A program made the translations under genes and the position numbers. DNA of 64,000 nt from Galdieria sulphuraria (Eukaryota > Rhodophyta > Bangiophyceae > Galdieriales > Galdieriaceae): positions 45,008-109,007 of the forward strand of contig NW_005178424.1 of NCBI RefSeq assembly GCF_000341285.1, in the 5' to 3' direction. Positions 48,058 through 58,405 of the stretch are shown one piece after another; position 1 is the first letter of the stretch, and each line of letters starts with the position of its first letter. Under the pieces are notes generated by a model, which worked only from the letters and a program-made list of their open reading frames with translations, had not been told where the DNA came from and searched no databases.

Positions 48058-49476
48058 TCAATTGTTTTCCATCTCTTGTGATAAACGTTCCACCAAGTCC
48101 TTTTTCAACTTCAACTTAGGGTCATCTATTCCATGCTTCTTCAACTCTGCTTTCAACTCTTTCACCGTCATTTTATACAAATCATCCTCGTTACTTTGGC
48201 TAGCTGATGTTGTGTTATGGTCTTGAGCAGAAGGCGATTCCTCTTCATTGGTTTCTGTTGCTTGTTCATTTTCAATCGATGCATCATGATTACCTTCTTC
48301 CAACTTGTCTTGTGTTGGAGATGATTCTTCATGTTCTCCTATTGATTTCGACTCGTGCAACTCCTGCTCACTAATATCCTTCGTCGAACGCATTTCTTCC
48401 ACATCTTGTGGTCTGGGAGAATTGCTTTCCTCTTTGACCCTCTTTCTTTCTACAGGAGAACGACTATAGCTCCGCGAAGAATGTGATGCTGACCTAGAAG
48501 GAGATCTTGAACGTGAATGAGAAGGTGACCTGGAATATGAGGGTGAACGAGAATATGAAACGGAACGAGAATAGGAACGTGATCTCGAGCGCGAACGGGA
48601 ATAACTCGGACTCCTTCTTCTTCTCCTTCGATGACGAGGTGGTGAGCGGGAAGCATCAGAATAACTTCTAGAACGACTTGGTGAATAACTGCGCTTTCTC
48701 CTGCGAGAAGAACGGGATGAAGCAGGCGAACGACTCGTACTATGATATCTTGAAACAAAATTCAATCACCAAAAAGTCACTTTCATATACTTACGATCTT
48801 GAATCCGAAGAGTAGTCTCTAGAATCGCCAGAATAATATGAATCCGAACGAGACATAGAAGAAGAAGGAGAATATGAGTGTCGGCGGTGATGTCGTCTCC
48901 GAGGAGATGAGACACTAGAACCAGAAGAATAACTATACCTTCTTCGATATCTTCTATCCCTCGAACTCGAACGACTACGGCTTCTATAATATCGACGTCT
49001 CGGTGGTCTTCCTCGAAATCCCCCTCTGCCTCTCAATCCTCCTCTACCTCCATACTTATATCTTCTCGACCACTCAACATTGATTTTTAAGCCTCCTACT
49101 TGCTACAGAAATAAAATGGGTTAATAGGAAATGATCAAAAGTTTCCTCTTTCTCTCACATAACGAGGTATTCCTTTCCCATCCCTCGTCCACCTCTATTG
49201 GCGTACGTTGAACCTTTTGTTCTCGCTCTCGTTCGCTAACCTTTGTCGATAGAAAAGGCTACCAGAAAGAGACACAGAGGTATACAATAAGGAAACCCAC
49301 TCCCTTACCTTTCCTTGTAAAGACTCCAACGCATCCTTTGCTTCAGCTTCTTCGTCGTAGTCTACAAACATAAACCCTCTTTTCAAGTCTATCCGACACT
49401 TTCCATATTTTTCAAACAAGTCCTGTAGTTCCCGTTTAGAAACACTCGACGAAACATTTCCTACGAATAGCGACAT
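48058..49476 (-). CDS. SR-type splicing factor: RRM, RS domain, C-terminal SAP motif
   Basis: Main form: exons 49309-49476, 48795-49102 and 48058-48748 give 388 residues. The RRM is at the N-terminus: MSLFVGNVSSSVSKRELQDLF, RGFMFVDYDEEAEAKDALESL, then GGLKINVEWSRR across the first junction, as in SRSF proteins. It is followed by an RGG patch (RGRGGFRGRPPRRR) and a long RS domain (SRSRSRSRSYSRS, PSYSRSPSHSRSRSPSRS). An acidic region follows, and the end (MTVKELKAELKKHG, then LKKDLVERLSQEM) fits a SAP motif, which binds DNA or RNA. RRM-RS factors select splice sites; a C-terminal SAP is unusual for them. The first intron (206 bp) is much longer than all others here and may hold a cassette exon (49159-49240). 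The last intron is 46 bp. Confidence 0.88.
49159..49240 (-). other. Candidate poison cassette exon of the SR gene
   Basis: The 206-bp first intron can be split into a 68-bp intron, an 82-nt exon and a 56-bp intron, each with GT-AG ends and sizes typical of this genome (acceptor GACAAAG before 49240, donor TAT|GTGAGA after 49159). Skipping joins the RRM in frame. Inclusion (82 nt, not a multiple of 3) shifts frame and reaches TGA about ten codons into the next exon. Such exons autoregulate SR genes by nonsense-mediated decay in animals and plants. Prediction only. Confidence 0.4.
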
Positions 49477-49896
49477 TCAATATCTATGATTGCGAAATGT
49501 TACTAGGGCTCCCAGTTGTGTGTATTTGCATAACAATATTCACAAAAATTGTACAAAAGAAAAACATTTGTGTGTAAGATTCTGTAGAGTCAAAAAATAA
49601 ACAACTATTTATCCAAGATACTAATGGCTTTGAACTACTTTTCAAGAAAATTTGCAAAAAACCAATACAATGAAGAGTTGATAAATATTAGTTTATGGAT
49701 CCACACAAACTTATCTCAAGTGTCTATACCATATTCTTGACGTTTTATTTGAGGACGAAAAGGGCGTCGTTCTTACCCAAACACAAAATATGACCCTTCA
49801 AATGATTCCCTTGAAAGGGTTTCCACACGACCCTTCCTTTTACATCATCGATTCTTTTTCCAAGGATTCTACAACTATTCTTTAGGAACAAATACA
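49477..49896. other. Divergent promoter region, SR factor / LRR receptor
   Basis: About 420 bp, AT-rich, between the start codons of the SR gene (minus) and the LRR gene (plus). No ORF, RNA or clear motif was recognised. Confidence 0.45.
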
Positions 49897-52800
49897 ATGA
49901 CTCGTATTGGTATATTCAATTCCTTTCTCATGTTCATTATAATAATTGTATATAGCTCTCCTCGTATTCATGTTCATGCTAGTCAAAATGAATACCTAAA
50001 ACAAGTCTATGACTCATGTGGAGGTGCACAATGGTCGATGAGTGTCTATAAATACTGTTCAACCAGTAGTAGTTGTGTATCAAACGACAATTGTTGTTGG
50101 AATACATCAAACTCGGCTTGTGATCATGAGCAGGTGACATGTACTAACGGAAACGTGGAACAAATTGACCTCAGCCTTCAGAATCTTCAATGCCCTTTTC
50201 CAGATGTACTGACTCAGTTTTCTCAAATGCAGGAACTACAAATGAGTTATAATCCAAAGCTAACTGGTAGTATTCCATCCAATATAAGTCTTCTCAGTCT
50301 ACTGGAGACCTTGCATCTAAGACATACTGGCATGGGAGGATCTATACCGACTTCTATAGGCAATCTTCAAAGCCTGCAATCCCTCGAACTAAGCCACTCG
50401 CAATTCTCTGGTTTCATACCTTCAACATTATTTAGCTCCAGTACAATTCAAAATCTCCAACTATCTGATAATCAACTCTCTGGTAGTTTGCCAAATACCT
50501 TCAATCAAATGGTGGTGCTTGAAACTCTTGAGCTTTCTTCCAACAATCTCAATGGGAGTATTCCATCGACTCTGAGTCAAGCAACAACACTCACAAACTT
50601 GCAGCTACAAAACAATGCCTTCACAGGAATACTTCCCAACTTGAGCAACTTGACCAAGCTAACCTACATCGATGTTTCCAATAATCAACTTGAAGGTGAA
50701 GTTACAACTTTCCCTCCTGCTATTCTAACTATCGACTACTCCAACAACAACTTTTATGGACCACTTCCTTCTATTCCATCTAGTGTGACAAGTTTGCGTC
50801 TTTATGGGAATGACTTTTGGGGTTCTCTCCCTTCTTTACCTTCAAACCTAAAATCCTTGTATATTCAGGAGAATAATTTCAGTGGCTCATTACCATCTTT
50901 ACCCAGCAGCCTCGAAAAACTCAATGTCTCCTTCAACAACTTTACAGGTTATCTTCCAACCTCATTACCGTCAGGTTTGACAACTGCCGACTTTTCCAAC
51001 AACTCCTTCCATTGCCCTATTCCATCGGATATCACTTTTTATGCCAATTTGACATGCATTTGTCCTGCAGGATATTATGGAAACAGAACTATTTGTAATC
51101 AATGCGGGGAAGGAGAATATACATCAGAGCCGAATAGTCCAACTTGCAGTCTATGTCCAGCTGGACAATATAATGATGAGGAAGGACAAACGAGTTGTTC
51201 TCCTTGTTCACCTGGAACTTTTACAAACAATACAGGATCAACTAGCTGTCAGTCATGTCCAATAGGGAGTTATCAACCCAGCAGTGGTGAAAATGAATGT
51301 TTACAATGCCCAGCTGGACAATATCAACAAAAAAGTGGCCAGTCGAGCTGCGACACATGTCCATCTGGTTATTACTCAACAAAAGGATCCTCTAAGTGTT
51401 TACCTTGTGATCCAGGAACTTATAGTAGTGCAGGTTCTGGTATTTGTACACCATGTCCACCTGGACAAAACACTTCGACGTCCCAAAGCAGTGCATGTAG
51501 TAACTGTCCAAGTGGAACATATGCCAACAATAGCGGAACTGCCTGGTGTAAACTGGCTCCTGCTGGATCCTACTCTAGTTCTGGTGCTGATATTTATACA
51601 CTTTGCTCTCTTGGACAATATCAACCTAATAACGGAAGTTCGCAGTGTGAAGCTTGTCCTGCTGGAACTTTTAGCAATATCACTGGCGCCACACAATGCC
51701 TCAACTGTTCGGTTGGGCAATATAGCAACAACGGTGCTGCCAGTTGTACTTTATGTCCTGCAGGTTACACCAACAACTCCAATTCTACAGCTTGTAAAGC
51801 TTGCCAACTAGGAACCTTCAACGACAAGAAAGGGTCTGTTTGTAAACTGTGCCCTGCTGGAACTTTTAGCAACATTACTGGCGCCACGCAATGCCTCAAC
51901 TGTTCGGTTGGCCAATATAGCAACAACGGTGCTGCTAGTTGTACTTTATGTCCTGCAGGTTATACCAACAAATCCAATTCTACAGCTTGTAAAGCTTGCC
52001 AACTAGGAACCTTTAACAATGAGAAAGGGTCTGTTTGTAAACTGTGCCCTGCTGGAACTTTTAGCAACATTACTGGCGCCACACAATGCCTTAGCTGTTC
52101 GGTTGGCCAATATAGCAACAACGGTGCTGCTAGTTGTACTTTATGTCCTGCAGGTTATACCAACAAATCCAATTCTACAGCTTGTAAAGCTTGCCAACTA
52201 GGAACCTTTAACAACGAGACAGGGTCTGTTTGTAAACTGTGCCCTGCTGGAACATTCGGTAACGAAACGGGTTTGAAGGAATGTTATCCTTGTCCTGCAG
52301 GTATGAGTAGTTCAACAGGATTCTCATCTTGTCGTCCGTGTCCAGAAGGCACTTTCAGTGAAGCCGGTGTTGCAAGCTGTACTCCCTGTGCTGCAGGCAC
52401 GTTCTCCAACACAACGGGGACAAGTTCTTGTCTACCTTGTCCTGCCGGTAGTTACAGTCCAAGTGGTTCATCTCATTGTCTACCTTGTCCAGTTGGAAAC
52501 TATTCCAACTCACTGGGTAGCTCTCGTTGTCCACCTTGTCCTCTCGGTACTTTTGGAAATGAAACTGGTTTAAAAATTTGTTTCCCTTGTGCTGCAGGAA
52601 ACTATAGCGACGTGTCAGGCTCTATTACTTGTAAGATGTGTTCTCCATCAACTTACAGTACTTCCCTTTCTAGCAAATGTATTCCTTGTGAGGCTGGAAC
52701 CTATTCTGACAAATATGGCGCTTCTGTGTGTACACCGTGTCCTCGTGGTACCTTCAGTACAACGGGTTCTAAGCAGTGTGAACAGTGTATTTCTGGTACC

Positions 52801-53736
52801 TATAGTAACAAGACTGGCTCCACTTCTTGTTCTCTCTGCCCTGCAAATATGACAAGCACAAGTGGAGCAACTCAATGTACAGCTTGTTCTTCAACTTTGT
52901 GTTCGTACAACGGCATCAGTTGCGTGAAATGTTCTCCACAGCCCATTCCATGTCCCATGGGTCAATACAGTCCTACTGGATATGCTCCCTGTTCAACTTG
53001 TTCTGGCGCTACTTATACAAACCATACAAAATCAAAGTCTTGCTATAATAGTCCTCCTGGTACTTATCCTGTTTTGGATCACTCTGCTTATGCTACATGT
53101 CCATCTCTTGGTTTCTTTTTAAAACCTTTTCATGAAGAGTATTCATTCTGTGGTGCTAATACACAGTCCATCGTTGTGATCGTCGTTATCGGAATTGCTG
53201 CTTGTGTATTACTGATTGGTATTGGATATATCTTATGGCGGTATGTTATTCAAAAGCATTTACAATCAAAGAACCAAATTGAAGACGACAACGTTTCAAA
53301 CGATGCAAACATTTCCAATCAGCCTCAAACAAATCCATCCCATCTTTCTTCTTCTTATACAGACTCGAACCATCTTTCTTCTACAATATTGATGCGATCA
53401 TCATCTAAAAAGCCTAATGATAGTTCTGTTCACACCAATGTAACAACCTATGGACAAGCTACTCAGACTACTACTACTTCCCCAACACTAGTCTCATCCC
53501 TGACTTCTCCTATCCATGTTGGTGACAGAGGTACAAACGAAATTCCTCCTCCCACAAAATTGGCTATATTTCAAAGCTCATTTGGAAACCAACAACCGAG
53601 AATCATTCGCAACTCTGATACGCCATCTTCTACTAGTCAATCCTATTCCAACAATGACCAGTCCCAGCTTGTTTTTCGTTTTGGAGATCGACTGTTTAGA
53701 TACAATCCTATGAAAGATGACTTGGAACATGAATAA
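49897..53736 (+). CDS. Large LRR plus Cys-repeat type I membrane protein, receptor-like
   Basis: One uninterrupted exon of 1,279 residues. Signal peptide 1-28 (FLMFIIIIVYSS). A Cys-rich cap (CC, W) leads to about ten plant-type LRRs to ~residue 385 (LQSLELSHSQFSGFIPSTL, LETLELSSNNLNGSIPSTL). From ~390 to ~1085 there are over a dozen GCC2/GCC3 (ephrin-receptor-like) Cys repeats of the form CPAGTFSN-TG-C-CPAG-YS, with many N-glycosylation sites. One TM span lies at ~1090-1117 (IVVIVVIGIAACVLLIGIGYILW). The cytoplasmic tail of ~160 residues is Ser/Thr-rich, with no kinase or other domain. It therefore looks like a surface adhesion or recognition protein. It is one of the few long intron-less genes here, and three repeats are near-identical at DNA level. 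Confidence 0.88.
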   Translation: MTRIGIFNSFLMFIIIIVYSSPRIHVHASQNEYLKQVYDSCGGAQWSMSVYKYCSTSSSCVSNDNCCWNTSNSACDHEQVTCTNGNVEQIDLSLQNLQCPFPDVLTQFSQMQELQMSYNPKLTGSIPSNISLLSLLETLHLRHTGMGGSIPTSIGNLQSLQSLELSHSQFSGFIPSTLFSSSTIQNLQLSDNQLSGSLPNTFNQMVVLETLELSSNNLNGSIPSTLSQATTLTNLQLQNNAFTGILPNLSNLTKLTYIDVSNNQLEGEVTTFPPAILTIDYSNNNFYGPLPSIPSSVTSLRLYGNDFWGSLPSLPSNLKSLYIQENNFSGSLPSLPSSLEKLNVSFNNFTGYLPTSLPSGLTTADFSNNSFHCPIPSDITFYANLTCICPAGYYGNRTICNQCGEGEYTSEPNSPTCSLCPAGQYNDEEGQTSCSPCSPGTFTNNTGSTSCQSCPIGSYQPSSGENECLQCPAGQYQQKSGQSSCDTCPSGYYSTKGSSKCLPCDPGTYSSAGSGICTPCPPGQNTSTSQSSACSNCPSGTYANNSGTAWCKLAPAGSYSSSGADIYTLCSLGQYQPNNGSSQCEACPAGTFSNITGATQCLNCSVGQYSNNGAASCTLCPAGYTNNSNSTACKACQLGTFNDKKGSVCKLCPAGTFSNITGATQCLNCSVGQYSNNGAASCTLCPAGYTNKSNSTACKACQLGTFNNEKGSVCKLCPAGTFSNITGATQCLSCSVGQYSNNGAASCTLCPAGYTNKSNSTACKACQLGTFNNETGSVCKLCPAGTFGNETGLKECYPCPAGMSSSTGFSSCRPCPEGTFSEAGVASCTPCAAGTFSNTTGTSSCLPCPAGSYSPSGSSHCLPCPVGNYSNSLGSSRCPPCPLGTFGNETGLKICFPCAAGNYSDVSGSITCKMCSPSTYSTSLSSKCIPCEAGTYSDKYGASVCTPCPRGTFSTTGSKQCEQCISGTYSNKTGSTSCSLCPANMTSTSGATQCTACSSTLCSYNGISCVKCSPQPIPCPMGQYSPTGYAPCSTCSGATYTNHTKSKSCYNSPPGTYPVLDHSAYATCPSLGFFLKPFHEEYSFCGANTQSIVVIVVIGIAACVLLIGIGYILWRYVIQKHLQSKNQIEDDNVSNDANISNQPQTNPSHLSSSYTDSNHLSSTILMRSSSKKPNDSSVHTNVTTYGQATQTTTTSPTLVSSLTSPIHVGDRGTNEIPPPTKLAIFQSSFGNQQPRIIRNSDTPSSTSQSYSNNDQSQLVFRFGDRLFRYNPMKDDLEHE
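51661..52245 (+). repeat. Three tandem 195-bp (65-residue) coding repeats
   Basis: Units 51661-51855, 51856-52050 and 52051-52245 are nearly identical and keep the reading frame of the LRR/Cys-repeat protein. A fourth copy begins at 52246 but diverges after about ten bases. Each unit encodes three Cys-repeat halves with GTFSNITGATQCL, SVGQYSNNGAASCTLCPAG and ACQLGTFN. The high identity against the divergent flanking repeats indicates recent duplication or gene conversion. Confidence 0.9.
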
Positions 53737-53796
53737 ACAATCTTTTTATAGTTTTCAAAAGCACCCAGTTTCATTCCACCTCTTAGAGAATATGTC

Positions 53797-54487
53797 CTAT
53801 CCATCTTTCCACAATGTTCCCAATTTCAATGAGCCACTTTGACAACTCCGTATGATATTTCGCATAGGAGTGATAATATCGTGAGTAATCTCTTCTATGG
53901 GACGATCACTTTGAACAGTTAACCATTTCTTAGTTTTGAGTTTTCCAAAAGTTTCAGAAACTCTACTCTGAAAAGCTTTGTTTTCATATCGCTCTTCTCC
54001 ATAACCACTACGACCTTGTAATACAGTAGAAGGAGCAGATAAATAAACCACAAGATCAGGTGCTATAAAACCTTTGTCTGGACCTAAACACCAATCCAAA
54101 TCATATCCTTTGCTAGCCGTATATGCAACTCCAGAATACGCATATCTGTCCACCAAAATACTTGTTCCGTTGCTCAACCAGTCATTCATTTCTTTCCTAT
54201 ATATTGAACAGAGAAATAATATTTCCAATCGACGAGTCTCCCAAAGTAACTTACCACTTTTCCCACCTGTTGGCAGAAAAGAGCAAGTGAACCGCTCTGT
54301 CATCCAACATAGTTTGTTCTCGAAGAAAGGAGCTGATAAGTTGACCAGTACTCGTAGTTCTATCTGGAAAAGACAATTGGCACACATCGAAACCATCTGC
54401 TCTCAATATTTCCAAACAACTCTTTATCTGTGTAGTTTTACCACTCTTATCGAGTCCTTCCAAGACAATCAAAGCACCTCGAGACAT
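53797..54487 (-). CDS. TMPK: Thymidylate kinase (dTMP kinase)
   Basis: Two exons (54255-54487, 53797-54196; 58-bp intron) give 210 residues from MSRGALIVLEG, against 212 in human DTYMK. It phosphorylates dTMP to dTDP. P-loop EGLDKSGKTTQ, FPDRTTSTGQLI, LLFSANRWEKW, DRYAYSGVAYTASKG (the DRY/DRH motif and base-binding), PDLVVYLSAP and the lid ERYENKAFQ are visible. An in-frame ATG at 54565 would add 26 residues (FLKKFLKPK, KR), basic and without acidic clusters, like a mitochondrial presequence. Alternative starts could therefore give two locations (inference). Convergent with the LRR gene, 60 bp apart. Confidence 0.93.
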
Positions 54488-54783
54488 TTTCTCATTTGAA
54501 TTTCTTTTGAAGGCCTCTCTTCCTATTGCTTTCGGTTTTAAGAACTTTTTCAAAAAATATATCATGGATAGTTAAAGTTATTATTTTGGACTCCTTTATT
54601 CATGACAATATTTGTTTACGTATAAGCGTAAAAAGAGTAGAGTTGATATTCCATTCCATTTCTCTTAGAAAACTTGACGATTTTGTTAGGAATTGGGCAA
54701 CGGGAAGAAGAGCAAATGGGTGACGTTGGAATTTCGTTAGTTACTTGGCAAACAAGGATACTCGATTGACTTGGATTGTCAAC

Positions 54784-55648
54784 ATGTACAACGAATATTT
54801 AGACGCAGGTCAAAATGAAGACGATAAAAACACCTGGAGAGCAACTTCTCAAGTTACACCCGAGCAACAACAGGAAGCTGCTCAGTTTCGACAACAACAA
54901 CTGCAGCAACAAAGAAGTTTGCAAGCGTTGAACGCAACACTTGCCCAGTTTTGGGACGAACAAATGCGAGAGGTACCTTTGTTACTTTGTACTAGTCATC
55001 ATACCCAAACTACTACATAGGTCAGCGTTATCACCGACTTTAAAAACCATATGCTACCGTTGGCAAGAATAAAAAAGATAATGAAATCCGATGAAGACGT
55101 ACGAATGATATCAGCAGAGGCTCCAGCTCTCTTTTCCAAAGCTTGTGAGATGTTTATCTTGGAGTTGACCATCCGAGCGTGGGCACAGACTGAAGAGTCA
55201 AAGCGGAGAACACTCCAACGTTGTGATATTGCGTCAGCTATCCAAAAAACGGATATTTTTGACTTTCTTATTGATATTGTGCCACGAGAAGATCCCAAAA
55301 TGCCTCAAGTAAGTGGATAACACGGTTGATCATTTTGCGTTAAAGGGTTCCTTTTGTATTTTACCCTTTATATAATAGGAACATGGTGGCCTTTCGATTA
55401 CCAGTTCAACCGATAACCCTGCACTACTATCTTATCGAGGATATGGAGACAACCCAGAAAATCTGGAACCTTCCCATTCTCATTTATATGCACCTGAAGG
55501 ATATGGTGAATATGAAACTGAAGTGGGTCAACAAGGCATCAACTACGCTCAATTGTCTCCACAACAGTTGCAAATTCTTAGAATGCGGCAGATGCAGATG
55601 AGAGAACCCTTTTCCGGTTTCTTCGAAGGACAAGGTCCCCAATATTGA
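54784..55648 (+). CDS. NFYC: CCAAT-binding factor subunit NF-YC (HAP5)
   Basis: Three exons (54784-54972, 55021-55308, 55379-55648; introns 48 and 70 bp) give 248 residues. Histone-fold subunit that pairs with NF-YB and, with NF-YA, binds CCAAT promoters. The core is [20 protein letters not shown], then [46 protein letters not shown], all diagnostic. A Gln-rich stretch ([17 protein letters not shown]) precedes it. The tail is Gly/Tyr/Gln-rich. Starts at the first ATG downstream of the stop-containing region. Confidence 0.95.
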
Positions 55649-55898
55649 ATATTTCGTTTTTCTTCAATAGAAAGCAGTCAACTAGTATGTATACTAGTTA
55701 TATGTCATGCTTTGATAGGGTTGATCGTGAAATGGATGTTGTAATCCATTTGTTGTATATGAGCTCTTAATCGTACATTCTTCTTCGAGGGTTGGTAAAA
55801 TTAAATGATTTGTTTCCTGTTCGTGAACGTTTCTAGCCTGATCGACACCCTTTCACATAGTTAGACTTGGAAATACATTCTAAAGAATCAGTGACTCT

Positions 55899-58405
55899 AT
55901 GACTTCCTGGTTCTCAAGTGGGTTGAATTTGACTGTAGTTTCTTGTCCTTCTCAAGACTTGGCCAAGACAAACAAAGTGTTCCTATCTCCAAAGGATTTT
56001 GAATGGTTGTACAAACAGTATCCACAAAGCTTCGAATCGGTACAAGTGCAAAAAACGCAATATCCAGAAACAGTGGACTCTTTGGAAGATGGAGTTAAAA
56101 GCAGTCTAGTGAGTTGTTGCTTAGTTGACTTGAATGGAGCCTACTGTTATTTAGCTAGTGAAGAACCCATGGTTTCAACAGGTTCCATTGGCCTCAACTC
56201 TATCCAGCGAAGAGAAAACCAACTTGCTCTGGGAGATAGCGTAAAAGTCAATCCAAGAAAGACTCTTGAGTTTGCACACATTGTGTCTGCCTCCATCGAG
56301 GTGGACTTGGTGAGCAAAACAAAAGTGAGCTATTTGGAACAAGTAAACGCGGAAGATTTAAGCGCACAAATGTTGAAACGCTTTACGGGAGTAATTCTTT
56401 CAAGAGGCCAAAGCGTGATACTTGATTTCTTCGGAGTTTCTTTGCTGTTGAAGGTGAACAATATGCAAGTGTTGGAACCTCAAAAGTTGCGTCATGTGTC
56501 CAAGGAAATTTCACAAGACGCTCTCATACCGGAAGAGTCTTCAGTTGGTCTGGTAACAGCGGATACTACTTTGTTCTTCTCCAAAGCTGCTGGTAGTAGT
56601 CTCAGAGTCATAGGCGGAGACAAGAGACCGAAAGATATATTCAAACCTGATTTCAATTTCGAAAAGATGGGTATAGGAGGATTGGATAAAGAGTTTTCGG
56701 ATATTTTCCGACGTGCATTTGCTTCTCGTGTCTTTCCTCCATCCGTTATTAAGAAGTTGGGTATTCAGCATGTGAAAGGAATGTTGCTATATGGTCCTCC
56801 TGGAACGGGAAAGACTTTGATTGCCCGGCAAATTGGCAAAATGTTGAATGGAAAGGAACCCAAAGTAGTAAATGGTCCAGAAATATTGAACAAATATGTG
56901 GGACAGTCGGAAGAAAACATTCGAAATCTTTTCAAGGAAGCTGAAGCTGAATATCGTGAAAGATTGGATGACTCAGAACTGCATATTATTATATTTGACG
57001 AAATAGATGCCATATGTAAGCATCGTGGGAATGTACGGGATGGAACAGGAGTTCATGATACAGTAGTCAATCAGTTGCTATCTAAAATAGATGGAGTGAA
57101 TGCACTAAACAATATACTCGTTATTGGAATGACTAATCGAAAAGATATGATTGATGAGGCGTTATTAAGACCTGGAAGGTTAGAAGTAAGCACTATAGGA
57201 TAAATATAAGTATTCTGACCAGATTTTGACCATCGTTTTAGGTTCATGTTGAAATATCATTACCAGATGAAAGAGGTCGTTTACAGATTTTGCATATTCA
57301 CACCAATGAAATGCGAAAGAATGGAAAACTTGCTGCTGATGTTTCTTTGGAAGAATTGGCTTCTCGAACCAAGAATTTTTCGGGTGCAGAAATTGAAGGC
57401 TTATGTAAATCAGCAGCTGCTTATGCTCTTAATAGACATATCGATTTGAATAATTTGCGTAAACAAGTCAATCCGGATGATATCGTCGTGACTATGGAAG
57501 ACTTTGAGAATGCTTTGTTAGAGATTGAACCCGCGTTTGGCATGCCAAAGGAACATTTTGAACGTTGTTTGTTTGGTGGTTTTTATATCTTCAGTGAAAG
57601 AATGGAACACTTGGTTAAAGCAGGAAATTTGTTTTGTGAACAAGTTCGTACTTCCGAAAGGACTACTCTGTTTTCAGTATTGATACAAGGACAACCAGGA
57701 ACAGGAAAGACGGCGTTTGCATCCAAGGTAGCTGTAGAAAGTGATTTCCCCTTTGTTCGTATGATCAGTCCAGAAGAATACGTCGGATTCTCGGAAGCTT
57801 CAAAGTGCAATGCTATAGCAAAAGTATTTGATGATGCTCACAAATCACCATTGTCATGTATCGTAATAGACAATATAGAACGTTTGATCGAATTTGCTCC
57901 CATAGGTCCGAGGTTCTCCAACACTATTTTGCAAACATTGTTGGTATTGATAAAGCAAGTTCCACCCAAAGGAAGGCGACTACTGATTTTGGCAACTTGT
58001 TCCATGCCAGAAATTATGGAATCGCTGGATGTTCGCTCAGCTTTCCATTCTGTATTATCTACGAGTTATTTGCAACGTGAGGAGATCATACAGTTGTTGA
58101 AAGGTCACATTGAGGATGCCACTCCAGCCAAGCTGTATGCATCAGAACCACAAAGACAAAGTAATCGACAAAGAAGGCGTTTGTTCCTTCAAAAATTTAG
58201 TGGTACGACATCGCTATTTGTATCGTCCAATGAACTGGAGTCAGCAGCTGATGTTTTAACATCCCAAGGAATTGGCATTAAGAAATTTCTTATGGTGATG
58301 GAAATGATGGTAAAGTCCAATCAACATGAAAATTCAGTTGCCGACTCGCAACGACATTTATTGGCGCTAGACAAGTTAAACGATGTATTGAAAGATGTTT
58401 CTTAG
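55899..58405 (+). CDS. NSF: NSF/Sec18 AAA ATPase
   Basis: Two exons (55899-57185, 57242-58405; 56-bp intron) give 816 residues. With alpha-SNAP it disassembles SNARE complexes after membrane fusion. N-domain ~1-210 (LTVVSCPSQDLAKTNKVFLS). D1: MGIGGLDKEFSDIFRRAFASR, Walker A GPPGTGKTLIARQIG, Walker B IIIFDEIDAICK, MTNRKDMIDEALLRPGRLE. D2: Walker A GQPGTGKTAFASK and the degenerate Walker B IVIDNIERLIEFAPIGPRFSN, typical of NSF. It is about 70 residues longer than animal NSF, mostly in a basic insert (RQSNRQRRR) and the C-terminal region. Its stop codon overlaps the stop of the ARMT1-like gene on the other strand. Confidence 0.94.

Noticed and set aside
49195-49308. RRM exon read straight through to a stop at 49195 as a short 93-residue protein
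   Set aside because: The read-through crosses a good GTAAGG donor and leaves the RRM without its last strand; splicing to 49102 completes it.
51284-51811. A 175-codon Val/Leu-rich frame inside the LRR/Cys-repeat gene
   Set aside because: The alternative frame stays open only because the Cys-repeat codons repeat; the main frame has signal peptide, LRRs and TM span.
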